This document shows positions 9,909-19,610 of a stretch of 64,000 bases of DNA, piece after piece; position 1 is the stretch's first letter, and every line of letters begins with the position of its first letter. A program made the position numbers and the translations under genes. The notes under the pieces were generated by a model. It was not told where the DNA came from. It worked only from the letters and a program-made list of their open reading frames with translations, and ran no database searches. This DNA is from Flavobacteriaceae bacterium (GTDB taxonomy: Bacteria; Bacteroidota; Bacteroidia; Flavobacteriales; Flavobacteriaceae): contig JABXHX010000013.1 of assembly GCA_013373385.1 (NCBI GenBank), positions 1-64,000 on the forward strand, written 5' to 3'.

Positions 9909-10949
9909 CTATTGTAAAGTTAATTTTCCAATTTTTTTATTACCAGATAACCAAGCCGTATTTTTGTCTATAAATTCAATAGCATAATATCCATCGGTAC
10001 TAATATCTTTCCAAGTAATTCCGCCATCATTTGAAAAAGAAACCCCAGTTTTACCTACAGCTATAATCTCTTTTCCGTCTGTATCTGGAATGTATTTTAT
10101 ACAACTTTTATAATTCGGATTTTTACCATCGGCAACCAAGTTCCATGTTTTTCCCCCATCGGTTGTTATGGCTTTATTAGCCGTGTTTTCTTGTGGTTTA
10201 GAATAATTACCGCCGATGATAATTCCGTTATTTTCATCATAAAAATCAACGGAATAAATACCTTGTGGTCCATTGCCTTGTATGATAGGTGTATCGTAAA
10301 TAGTCCATGTTTTTCCTTTGTTATCAGACTTTAATACTCTAGCTTTTGTTCCACCAGTAACCACCCAAATAGTATTTTTATGCACTTTAATATTGGTATT
10401 GCTTGCAGCAAATGACGCTTCGCCATCTTTTACTTCGGGTAAATTTGAACAATCAATTTTTTTCCATGTTTGTCCTCGATCAAACGTCATAATAATAGAA
10501 GTACAATTGTCTACTGGGTCTCCAATTGCTATGCCCACTTTTTCATCGATAAATTTCATTGAATCATAAAATACCTTTGGTCCTTCTTCTTTGTATACCA
10601 ATGTAGGATTACCTCCTGTGATTTGATATAAAAGGGCGGGGGTACCTATACTAAGTGCAAACATTTCCTTACCGTTGCTGGCAATACTTCTAAAATGTGG
10701 AGCAATAGAATCGTTGTAGATAATCAATTGTTTATTCCAAGTTTTTCCGCCGTCTGTAGTTTTACCAATATCGCCTTTAGAGCCTACATAATATACGGTG
10801 TTTTTGTCTATGGCATGTATTGCACGAATACTTGTACTATCAATTGTAAACTTATCTATGCTAACAGACTCAATATTTCTTGCCTTTTTTTCTTGTTGAC
10901 AAGAAAGGCTTACAATGACTAAAAAAAATAAGGAAATAAATTGTTTCAT
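9909..10949 (-). CDS. YCF48/BNR-repeat lipoprotein
   Basis: Lipoprotein signal ([10 protein letters not shown]) and repeated DGGKTW / DRGQTW / NDGGITW motifs. Confidence 0.75.
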   Translation of the reverse strand: MKQFISLFFLVIVSLSCQQEKKARNIESVSIDKFTIDSTSIRAIHAIDKNTVYYVGSKGDIGKTTDGGKTWNKQLIIYNDSIAPHFRSIASNGKEMFALSIGTPALLYQITGGNPTLVYKEEGPKVFYDSMKFIDEKVGIAIGDPVDNCTSIIMTFDRGQTWKKIDCSNLPEVKDGEASFAASNTNIKVHKNTIWVVTGGTKARVLKSDNKGKTWTIYDTPIIQGNGPQGIYSVDFYDENNGIIIGGNYSKPQENTANKAITTDGGKTWNLVADGKNPNYKSCIKYIPDTDGKEIIAVGKTGVSFSNDGGITWKDISTDGYYAIEFIDKNTAWLSGNKKIGKLTLQ

Positions 10950-11030
10950 TTTTTATAAATTAGAGCGACTAATTTACAATATTGCTTTGTGAATTGATGA
11001 ATGATGTAATTAAAATTTTATTTTTGATTT

Positions 11031-11981
11031 ATGACTTATAAAAAAAGTGCGTTGGTAATTTCTGGGGGTGGGAGTAAGGGAGCCTTTGCAGGAGGTGTGG
11101 TTGAATACTTATTAAAAGAAAAAAAGAAACATTACGATAGCTTTATTGGCACATCTACGGGTAGTTTAATGGTGTCGCATTTGGCACTTGGGATGATAGA
11201 TGAGCTAAAAAGTTTATATACTAATGTGAACCAACATACCATTTTTAGCAATAATCCATTTCATATAAAAAAAGTTCATGGTGTAAAAGTGATTACAATC
11301 AATCATTTAAATACGCTGTGGAATTTTATAAACGGCAGAAAAACTTTTGGAGAAAGTAAAAACCTTCGTAAGCTAATTAAAAAGCACATTACCGAAGAGA
11401 TGTTTTTTAAAATTATTAAGAACGATACCGAGGTTGTAGTAACAGTTTCTAATTTAACAACCAATAAAATTGAGTATAAAACTTTACGAGAATTCAGTTA
11501 CAATGATTTTTGCGATTGGATTTGGGCTTCGTGCAATTATATTCCTTTTATGAGCTTGCTAGAAAAAAACGGTTGCCAGTATGCCGATGGTGGTTTTGGT
11601 TGTTTGGTGCCAATAAGAGAAGCTATTTTAAGAGGCGCAAAAGAAGTAGATGCCATTATTTTAGAAACAGAAGTAACACAGATTAACCGTGTAAAATCTA
11701 AAAATCCATTTTCTTTATTGTTTGATACATTTGATTTTATGTTAGAGCATGTAGAAAGACATAATATTACTATTGGTAAATTAACAGCCAAGCAACACAA
11801 TGTACAGTTGAATTTGTATTATACTCCGACTGTACTCACAACCAACTCACTCATATTTGATAAAAAATCAATGAGTAGGTGGTGGGAGTTTGGTTATAAA
11901 CATGCACAATTAAAGGATGAAAAAAAGATGAATGATTTTAGACCAAACGTATTAGAAAATTCAGCAGAAAAAAGCACTTAA
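11031..11981 (+). CDS. Patatin-like phospholipase
   Basis: SGGGSKGAFAGG oxyanion motif, GTSTGS nucleophile elbow, DGGFG. Confidence 0.9.
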   Translation: MTYKKSALVISGGGSKGAFAGGVVEYLLKEKKKHYDSFIGTSTGSLMVSHLALGMIDELKSLYTNVNQHTIFSNNPFHIKKVHGVKVITINHLNTLWNFINGRKTFGESKNLRKLIKKHITEEMFFKIIKNDTEVVVTVSNLTTNKIEYKTLREFSYNDFCDWIWASCNYIPFMSLLEKNGCQYADGGFGCLVPIREAILRGAKEVDAIILETEVTQINRVKSKNPFSLLFDTFDFMLEHVERHNITIGKLTAKQHNVQLNLYYTPTVLTTNSLIFDKKSMSRWWEFGYKHAQLKDEKKMNDFRPNVLENSAEKST

Positions 11982-13426
11982 TTTGTGTTGGGTAAATCTT
12001 GTTTGATAAAAATTCCTCTATCTGTTAATTTCTGATTTTCAACCGAGTTGAATAAAAACTCAAAATTTGTTGGATTACAATTTGGAGTAGTAATTGTTCC
12101 GTTTGAAACATAATTCAGCACTTTGTTTAAAATTGGATCTGTAGTTTCTCCAAGTTTTCCTAAGTTTAACAAATCTTCTTGTGTACAAATAGTTAAATTC
12201 GGTGCAAAACCATTGGTATAGGTTTCGTCTTTAGCATTGTAAAATTCTAAGACAATTGGTTGTACAGTAACAGTATGGTTTTTACTACGCCCCTCAAAGT
12301 CATAATCAATAGAATTGTATAAAGTAATAGCTCCTTTATTATTTCCACTAGTTGTTGTACTATTAATTAAATGCACATTGATATAGCCTTTTAACCCATT
12401 AATTAGCAACTCTAAACTAGAAGAGCTTCCGTTAGAAATGATATAAACATCGGTAAGCTGTAAACTATTAATTGGAGTAGTGCTGTTAATTTTATCGGTA
12501 AATCTTGTTAGTAAAGAATCTGGCTGATGCAATTCAAACCAAGGTTGCGCTTTACCATTCCATTTTTCTTTGAGAAACGTTTTGGTGTTGAATTGCCCAG
12601 TTATCATACTTCCAATTTGAGTAATATTTTTTGCAAAACTTCCGCCACCAATATTGTATCTAAGATCTAAAATAAACTCGTTAACTCCTTGGTTTTTAAA
12701 TTGAAGAAATGTATTGTTTAATTCTTTTAAGTAGTTTGTAGAAAAGTCATTATTATATAGAAGGTATCCAATATTTTTACTTCCGTTTGTGAATTTTTTC
12801 GCTAAAAATATAGGTTGATGCGAATAGTTGGTTTTGCTAAGTGATACAATTTTTCCGTTAGGGGTTAACGTGTTACCATCAAAATTTGCAAAGTGTAAAT
12901 CAAACGATTGAGTGTTGTCAAGTAAATTTCTGTAGTTTGTTCTTGTTAATTGTGTATTGTTTACCGCATAAAAAAACTCGCCACGTACAATTGATTTATT
13001 TGCGGCATTAGAAGAAGGTAATACGTAAAGTACATAACCTATAACATTGGTGGCACTACCAGGCTCTGCAATGATTCCGTATTCAATTCCTGTAGTGTTA
13101 GAGCTTCTTAAAGGTGGTTCGGTAATTTTATTGTAATCATCAACTAACCTAGATAAATTATCGGTAGTTGATCTGTCAAAAACTAAACTTGAAAATAAAT
13201 CATTAGGAGTGTTAAACCCACGTAAATAATTGTTCAGTTCTGGTTGAGAATTGAAACGTCTATCAGATAAATCTGGTATTTTATCTTGATACAAGTAATA
13301 GGCATTCATCGCTTTCCAAACAAAGTCATTGATTTCTACATCAGCTGGAACTTCATCTTCTTTTGTACAATTAGACAAACTACCAATTATACAGAGAAAG
13401 AAAACGAGTTTATAGAGGTTTTTCAT
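11978..13426 (-). CDS. S41 family peptidase, lipoprotein
   Basis: Lipobox IIGSLSNCTKED; DLRYNIGGGSFAKN and ISNGSSSSLELLINGLKGY. Confidence 0.85.
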   Translation of the reverse strand: MKNLYKLVFFLCIIGSLSNCTKEDEVPADVEINDFVWKAMNAYYLYQDKIPDLSDRRFNSQPELNNYLRGFNTPNDLFSSLVFDRSTTDNLSRLVDDYNKITEPPLRSSNTTGIEYGIIAEPGSATNVIGYVLYVLPSSNAANKSIVRGEFFYAVNNTQLTRTNYRNLLDNTQSFDLHFANFDGNTLTPNGKIVSLSKTNYSHQPIFLAKKFTNGSKNIGYLLYNNDFSTNYLKELNNTFLQFKNQGVNEFILDLRYNIGGGSFAKNITQIGSMITGQFNTKTFLKEKWNGKAQPWFELHQPDSLLTRFTDKINSTTPINSLQLTDVYIISNGSSSSLELLINGLKGYINVHLINSTTTSGNNKGAITLYNSIDYDFEGRSKNHTVTVQPIVLEFYNAKDETYTNGFAPNLTICTQEDLLNLGKLGETTDPILNKVLNYVSNGTITTPNCNPTNFEFLFNSVENQKLTDRGIFIKQDLPNTN

Positions 13427-13584
13427 AAATGTATTTTGTTAAAAACAATGTTTCTATTTATAACGCAATTTAAAGAATTATAGTACATTTAAAAAAACTC
13501 GTGTAACAAAATTAATTCTGTTTCGTCGTAGAGATGTAAAAGCAATTAAAAATATAGTTTTACAGTTGTAATTATTAAGAATCA

Positions 13585-14094
13585 ATGAATCAATCAGACT
13601 TTTTAAAATCTGTTTTACCATTTAAAGACAAAGTGTTTAGACTAGCTAAAAGACTTTTGGTCTCTACTGAAGAAGCTGAAGATGCTACACAAGAGTTGTA
13701 CTTTAAATTATGGAAAAACAGAGCAAAAATAGCTGAATATAAAAATATAGAAGCCTTTGCAATGACCATGACAAAAAATTATTGTTTTGATAGATTAAAA
13801 TCTAAACAAGCATCTAATTTAACATTGGTACATAGCAATTATAAAGAAAAAGAAACCGCTCTAGATAAAAAAGTAGAGCAAAGAGATAGTGTTAGCCAAG
13901 TACACAAGCTTATTGAAAAGTTACCAGAACAACAAAAATTGGTGATACAATTAAGAGACATTGAACAGTACGATTTTGAAGAGATCGGAAAAATGTTAGA
14001 CTTAAAGCCAACGGCAGTTAGAGTAGCCTTATCAAGAGCAAGAAAAACAATAAGAGAAGAACTAATAAAACAACACAATTATGGAATTATCTAG
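13585..14094 (+). CDS. ECF-type RNA polymerase sigma factor
   Basis: Sigma70 region 2 (EEAEDATQELYFKLWKNRAKI) and region 4 (LPEQQKLVIQLRDIEQYDFEEIGKMLDLKPTAVRVALSRARKTIREEL). Confidence 0.93.
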   Translation: MNQSDFLKSVLPFKDKVFRLAKRLLVSTEEAEDATQELYFKLWKNRAKIAEYKNIEAFAMTMTKNYCFDRLKSKQASNLTLVHSNYKEKETALDKKVEQRDSVSQVHKLIEKLPEQQKLVIQLRDIEQYDFEEIGKMLDLKPTAVRVALSRARKTIREELIKQHNYGII

Positions 14095-14503
14095 AATAGA
14101 ACAGTTGTTAGAAAAATACCTAGACGCAGCAACCACCTTACAAGAAGAAGTAACGTTAAAAAACTATTTTTTATCTGGTAACGTAGCACCTCACTTGCAA
14201 GAATACGAAGCCATGTTTAGTTATTTTACAATAAGCAAAGCAGAAACTTCTGCAAAACCTATACAATTAAAAAGTCAAAAGAAGAATTGGAAATGGGTAT
14301 CTGTTGCGGCCTCTGTTGTCTTGTTGTTTAGCGTATATATGGGTAGTAAGTATATACAAGAGCAAAAAGCAAAAGCACAATTTGCCAAGGTAAAAGATGC
14401 GCTTAAAATGTTGTCTACCAATCTTAATAAAGGTAACGAAGCAGTTGCAACATTATATGTGTATGAAGATACCGTAAACAAAATTTTTAAACCAAGTAAA
14501 TAA
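14081..14503 (+). CDS. Single-TM hypothetical protein, possible anti-sigma factor
   Basis: Overlaps the sigma gene; central TM WVSVAASVVLLFSVYMGS. Confidence 0.6.
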   Translation: MELSRIEQLLEKYLDAATTLQEEVTLKNYFLSGNVAPHLQEYEAMFSYFTISKAETSAKPIQLKSQKKNWKWVSVAASVVLLFSVYMGSKYIQEQKAKAQFAKVKDALKMLSTNLNKGNEAVATLYVYEDTVNKIFKPSK

Positions 14504-14535
14504 ATTATAAGTAAACAAAAGTAAAAAGAGAAATC

Positions 14536-15042
14536 ATGAAAAAAATAATCGTATTAATAGCACTAGTAGTAGCACCAGCAATCAGTTTTGGACAGTCTAT
14601 GTTTGACAAACTTGAAAACATGGATGAAGTATCTTCGTTTATTGTAAATAAAGATGCATTTCAATTATTGCAAAAGTTTGGTAGTGACAGTATGAAAGGA
14701 GATAACGAAGCTGTTGAAATCTTTAAAATGATTCAAAATTTAAATGAATTGAAAGTATTTAAAACAAATGATTTAAAGGTTTCTAAAATGATGGAAAGTA
14801 TGGTAGTAGAAGCAGTAAAAAAATCAAAACTTACACAGCTAATGCGTATCAAAGATAAAGGTTCTAGAGTTAGAATTTATGTAAAATCTGATGGCAACAA
14901 AGATTATGTAAGCGAAGTCTTGATGTTTGTTAACGGAGTAAGTAAAGTAACTAATGGGCAAGCTGAGTCTGCAATTGTTTCTTTAACAGGTACAATTGAC
15001 GTAAATAAATTATCTAAATTAGCAGACAAGTTTTCTAAATAA
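14536..15042 (+). CDS. DUF4252-like secreted protein (paralog 1)
   Basis: Signal peptide; LTQLMRIKDKGSRVRIYVKSDGNKDYVSEVLMFV; sigma-operon context. Confidence 0.7.
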   Translation: MKKIIVLIALVVAPAISFGQSMFDKLENMDEVSSFIVNKDAFQLLQKFGSDSMKGDNEAVEIFKMIQNLNELKVFKTNDLKVSKMMESMVVEAVKKSKLTQLMRIKDKGSRVRIYVKSDGNKDYVSEVLMFVNGVSKVTNGQAESAIVSLTGTIDVNKLSKLADKFSK

Positions 15043-15112
15043 GAAAAGTGTTCTAACTAATAAAAAATAGAGCGTAAAAATTGCTAGAAAATTTTCACTT
15101 AAAACAAAATCA

Positions 15113-15649
15113 ATGAAAAAAATAATAACCATAGTAACAAGTTTCATTTTAGTGTTTTTACTAACATCCTGTAATAATGAATCGTTGCAAAAGTACCTAG
15201 TTAAAAGTCAAGAAAAACAAGGATTTATAACCTTCGATGTTCCTTCTAGTATCTTGCAATTAAGGTCAGACAATGTTTCTCAAGAAACAAAAGAAACCTT
15301 AAACAGCATAAAGAAAATCAATTTTGTAGCATTGCCTTTTAAAGATAATGCAAAAGAAATTGAAGCAGAAAGAGTACAGCTTGAGAAAATTTTAAAGAAT
15401 GATGCATACAAAAGTCTTATCAAAATGAAAGATAAAGGAATTAAATTAAGTCTTTATTATTCTGGTCAAGAAGATGCCATTGATGAGGTAGTAGCATTTG
15501 GCTTTGGGAAAAAACACGGCGTAGGAGTTGCCAGAATTTTAGGAGATAATATGAATCCTGCAAAAATTCTTAAAATGCTTAATGAAGTAAAGTTAGATTC
15601 AGATAATGTAAGCTTAAAGCAATTCAACTTACTATTGTCAGGTAAATAA
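15113..15649 (+). CDS. DUF4252-like lipoprotein (paralog 2)
   Basis: Lipobox LLTSCNNES; YKSLIKMKDKGIKLSLYYSGQEDAIDEVVAFGFG aligns by eye with the upstream gene. Confidence 0.7.
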   Translation: MKKIITIVTSFILVFLLTSCNNESLQKYLVKSQEKQGFITFDVPSSILQLRSDNVSQETKETLNSIKKINFVALPFKDNAKEIEAERVQLEKILKNDAYKSLIKMKDKGIKLSLYYSGQEDAIDEVVAFGFGKKHGVGVARILGDNMNPAKILKMLNEVKLDSDNVSLKQFNLLLSGK

Positions 15650-15670
15650 AAAGAGTTTACAACCATATAA

Positions 15671-15712
15671 TAGCCCAATTTTTGATTAAAAATTGGGCTA
15701 TTTCTTTTTAAC
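15671..15712 (+). terminator. Intrinsic terminator after the sigma/DUF4252 operon
   Basis: TAGCCCAATTTTT-gatt-AAAAATTGGGCTA followed by TTTCTTTTT. Confidence 0.85.
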
Positions 15713-15775
15713 GAGCTGTTAACAGCGATACAGCTTAATTTTCTTACTTTTGAGACTCGTTAAGAACTATTTATT

Positions 15776-18229
15776 ATGAAGTTATTTAAAAGTATTTTTC
15801 TTATTACTTTACTGTTTGTACTTCCATTAAGAGCACAAATAAACAACCCATTATCATCATATAAAAAAACAAAAGAGAAAACCCATGCACTTGAACACAC
15901 CAAGCTTAAAGTTACATTAGATTTTAAAAATAAAGAATTAAATGGTGAGGCTTGGATAACAATGCGCCCTTATTTTTATGCAACAAATAAAGTCGTGCTC
16001 GATGCAAAAGCAATGTTAATTCATGCTGTATCATTGAATAATAAAAAGTTAGCCTATCATTACGATGCAGAAAAAATTTATATTGATTTACCAAAAAAAT
16101 ACACCAAAGAAGAGCAATTTACCATTTATATAAAATATACAGCAAGACCAGAAAAAGTAAAACAAAAGGGTAGTGCCGCTATTACACAAGCTAAAGGATT
16201 GTATTTTATCAATGCAGATGGGTTAGACAAAAGTAAACCAACACAAGTTTGGACACAAGGAGAAACTGAAGCGAGCAGCTGCTGGTTTCCAACAATTGAT
16301 AGTCCAAATCAAAAGACATCACAAGAAATTTTTATTACGGTTCCTGCTAAATACAAAACACTTTCTAACGGTTTGCTAGAAAAACAGACCAACAATTCTG
16401 ATGGTACTAGAACAGATTATTGGAATTTTAAGAAAAAACATGCACCGTATTTGTTCTTTTTAGGTGTTGGAGAATTTGAAGTTATTAAAGACAAGTATAA
16501 AAACATTCCAATTGAATATTATGTAGAAAAAGAATATGCTCCTTATGCGAAAGACATTTTTGGTTTAACTCCAGAAATGATGGCTTTTTTCTCTAAAATT
16601 ACGGGTGTTGAGTATCCGTGGAGCAAGTATAGTCAACTTGTAGGAAGAGATTATATAAGTGGCGCTATGGAGAACACAACGGCTGTAATTCATGGTGAAT
16701 CTGCATATCAAAAACCAGGACAATTAATTGATGGAAATGTGCAAGAAAATACCATTGCACACGAATTGTTTCACCATTGGTTTGGCAACTTGGTAACTGC
16801 TGAGAGTTGGAGTAACCTTGCGTTAAACGAATCGTTTGCTAACTATAGCGAGTATTTGTGGAGAGAGTACAAATACGGAAAAGCTGATGCTGATGCTTAT
16901 ATGGTTGAAAACATAGAAGGCTATAAGTTGGGAGCTAATTACAATAAAAATTTAGTCCGATTTTATTATAAAGATAAAGAAGAGTTATTTGATGCGGTGA
17001 GCTATAATAAAGGAGGAGCAATTTTACACATGTTAAGAAATTATATTGGCGATCAGGCATTTTTTGAAGGAATAAAATACTACTTAACTACTAATAAGTA
17101 TCAAGCTGCTGAAGTGCATCAGTTACGATTAGCCTTTGAAAAGATTTCTGGTAAGGATTTAAACCTATTTTTTAACCAATGGTTTTATTCGAATGGACAT
17201 CCAAAAATTCAAGTGAGTTATGATTACAATACGATAGAAAAGAAAGTTTCTGTAAATATTTTTCAAACCGATAAAGAGTTTCATTTTCCGCTTGCCATAG
17301 ATATAGTAGAAGGAGGGAAGACCTATCGTAAAAATGTATTTGTTAATAGAAAAGATGCATCGTTTGTCTTTGAATACACCAAAACACCAGAAATTATTTT
17401 AGTAAATGCTGACGGAGTTTTACTAGCAGAAGTTGTAGAGACAAAAACTTTACAACAATACATCAGTCAGTATAAATATGCTAAAAGCTATTATCATAAA
17501 AGAGCAGCCATACAGCAAATCATAAAATTTCAAGAAGATAAAGAAGCTTTTAATACGGTAGCTAATGCAATGAGTGATTCGCATTACAAAATTAGAGTAT
17601 TGGCTTTAGAGAATATCGATTTAATAAATAAGTTCTCTAAAAGGGCAGTGATAGCTAAAATTAAAACCATTGCAACAAGCGATACAAGTACTCTTGTTAG
17701 ATCTGCTGCTATTGAAACTTTAGGCAAATTGACTGAGCCAGAAAACTTACCAATATTTAAAGAAGCATTGAAGAGTAAATCGTACAGTGTTTTAGGAAAA
17801 GCTTTGGTTGCTGTTTATTATGTAGACAAAGCTTCGGCAATTAAACTATCAAAAGAATTACCAGATGATGTTCGTAAAATTTTAGCAACACCTCTAACAA
17901 CAATTTTTATTGAAGAAAATGATGATGCAGAGTTTGAATTTATTGCAAAAAATGTGCTATCAGGTATGTTTTTAACCAATGATAAAAAAACACAAGCCAT
18001 CTATAATAAAGCTTTTGAAAAAATTGCTGCTAGTAATAATACACTGGCAATTCAGAATTTAATTGATGATATTGTGGCTAAAGGAAAGCAGTATAAGCAA
18101 TACAACTTTGATAAAACAGCTATCAATTTAATGCGACAGATGATACAGTTGCAAAAGAAAAGTGCTGTTGCTAAAAAAGAGAATCACATTCAAATGATTC
18201 GTTTGGGGATGACGAAGTTGTTAAACTAG
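15776..18229 (+). CDS. M1 family aminopeptidase with C-terminal HEAT-like repeats
   Basis: GAMEN motif (SGAMENTTAVIH), HELFHHWFGN zinc site, signal peptide. Confidence 0.95.
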   Translation: MKLFKSIFLITLLFVLPLRAQINNPLSSYKKTKEKTHALEHTKLKVTLDFKNKELNGEAWITMRPYFYATNKVVLDAKAMLIHAVSLNNKKLAYHYDAEKIYIDLPKKYTKEEQFTIYIKYTARPEKVKQKGSAAITQAKGLYFINADGLDKSKPTQVWTQGETEASSCWFPTIDSPNQKTSQEIFITVPAKYKTLSNGLLEKQTNNSDGTRTDYWNFKKKHAPYLFFLGVGEFEVIKDKYKNIPIEYYVEKEYAPYAKDIFGLTPEMMAFFSKITGVEYPWSKYSQLVGRDYISGAMENTTAVIHGESAYQKPGQLIDGNVQENTIAHELFHHWFGNLVTAESWSNLALNESFANYSEYLWREYKYGKADADAYMVENIEGYKLGANYNKNLVRFYYKDKEELFDAVSYNKGGAILHMLRNYIGDQAFFEGIKYYLTTNKYQAAEVHQLRLAFEKISGKDLNLFFNQWFYSNGHPKIQVSYDYNTIEKKVSVNIFQTDKEFHFPLAIDIVEGGKTYRKNVFVNRKDASFVFEYTKTPEIILVNADGVLLAEVVETKTLQQYISQYKYAKSYYHKRAAIQQIIKFQEDKEAFNTVANAMSDSHYKIRVLALENIDLINKFSKRAVIAKIKTIATSDTSTLVRSAAIETLGKLTEPENLPIFKEALKSKSYSVLGKALVAVYYVDKASAIKLSKELPDDVRKILATPLTTIFIEENDDAEFEFIAKNVLSGMFLTNDKKTQAIYNKAFEKIAASNNTLAIQNLIDDIVAKGKQYKQYNFDKTAINLMRQMIQLQKKSAVAKKENHIQMIRLGMTKLLN

Positions 18230-18472
18230 CCAATTCTAAATAAAATTTCAAACATTTTAAATAGGATAATTGCTATAGTTTTAAATCATTTATTTTATTA
18301 AAGAATGCTTTTTTGTAGGTTTTACCCATAGATAAATCATTATTAGATATAATAAAAAAATAGAGTTGGGTTTAGTAATTATTTTTTCTTTTGAATTAAA
18401 ATAATTTAGTGAAATAAATAGTTGAAGGAATTTTATATTTTTGGTCGAAGGAAAAATTGATAAACTATAAAA

Positions 18473-19528
18473 TTGAATTTATTTTTACTCACTTTATCAT
18501 TGCTAACACTTTTTATTGCAGGAGGTCTATACTTTAAAGAACAAAAGTTAAAGAATCTTTCTATTTCTATATTCACATTGTTATTTGGTTTAGAAATTTT
18601 GTATTTCATTTCCGGAACAACAGAAATGGCGTTAGCCTTTCCATATATTCGCGGGCGTTTTTATTTTAGTATTGGTTTTCTTTATGGTCCAATATTACTT
18701 TTTCATTTTCAATCGATTATCTTAGGTAAAACAAAAATAGAGCGTAAAGACTTTTTGCATTTTTTACCCTTAATAGTATTAAATGTATCTATGTTAGATA
18801 TCATTATGATGAGTACAGTAGAAAGAAACAGTTATTTTGAGAATGTAGATAATTTTTTTAATCGAATAATCTATCTTAACTATGCAAGAAGTGCACACCA
18901 AATTCTTTATGCAGTTTTATTAATCAGGTTATTTTTTAAATATAAACCTGCTATTGATGTTAATAAGAAATTTTATTTAGGTGCTTTTTCTATTATTTAT
19001 ATTATTACAACCGTTGTTATTTCGTTGCTAACTGTTTTTGCTAGTGGTTGGCAAGATTTTAAAATGTATTATACATTGTGTACATTATTAGTACTTATTA
19101 TTGGTTATATATTATATACAGAGCCTAATTTTTTTAAAGCAATAAAAATCAAATATCAAAATTCAGGTATTTCTGAAGTTGATTTAGAAAAAATAAGACT
19201 TAAAATACAACATCTTTTTGCCGAAAAACATACCTATTTAGATAATAATTTAACAATTGATTCATTAGCAACTTTATTGGATGTTAAAAAGCATCATGTT
19301 TCGCAAATGTTTACTAACATTCAAAAAGAAAATTTCAATGATTTTGTAAATAGACATCGAGTAGAATATGCCAAAAGCCTTCTTAAAGACAAAAACTTTA
19401 AACAATATAAAATAGAAGCCATAGCACAAGAAGCAGGTTTTAATAATAAAGTTACTTTTTACAAAGCATTTTCAAAATTCACCAATACTACACCTTCTTT
19501 ATATAGAAAAGAATTAAGTAAAGAATAA
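18473..19528 (+). CDS. AraC family regulator with N-terminal multi-TM domain (TTG start)
   Basis: Several hydrophobic helices then AraC HTH (SLATLLDVKKHHVSQMFTN...AGFNNKVTFYKAFSKFTNTTPSLYRKE). Confidence 0.85.
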   Translation: MNLFLLTLSLLTLFIAGGLYFKEQKLKNLSISIFTLLFGLEILYFISGTTEMALAFPYIRGRFYFSIGFLYGPILLFHFQSIILGKTKIERKDFLHFLPLIVLNVSMLDIIMMSTVERNSYFENVDNFFNRIIYLNYARSAHQILYAVLLIRLFFKYKPAIDVNKKFYLGAFSIIYIITTVVISLLTVFASGWQDFKMYYTLCTLLVLIIGYILYTEPNFFKAIKIKYQNSGISEVDLEKIRLKIQHLFAEKHTYLDNNLTIDSLATLLDVKKHHVSQMFTNIQKENFNDFVNRHRVEYAKSLLKDKNFKQYKIEAIAQEAGFNNKVTFYKAFSKFTNTTPSLYRKELSKE

Positions 19529-19610
19529 TTTTTTTTAACAGAATTGCATAATTTATTGTAAGACAAGTTGAAAATAATTTCAAGATTTACTTTTTTAAAT
19601 TATATATTAT

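Noticed and set aside
11975-11984. Convergent patatin and S41 genes sharing a TTAA stop overlap
   Set aside because: Compact convergent stop overlap is common and needs no special explanation.
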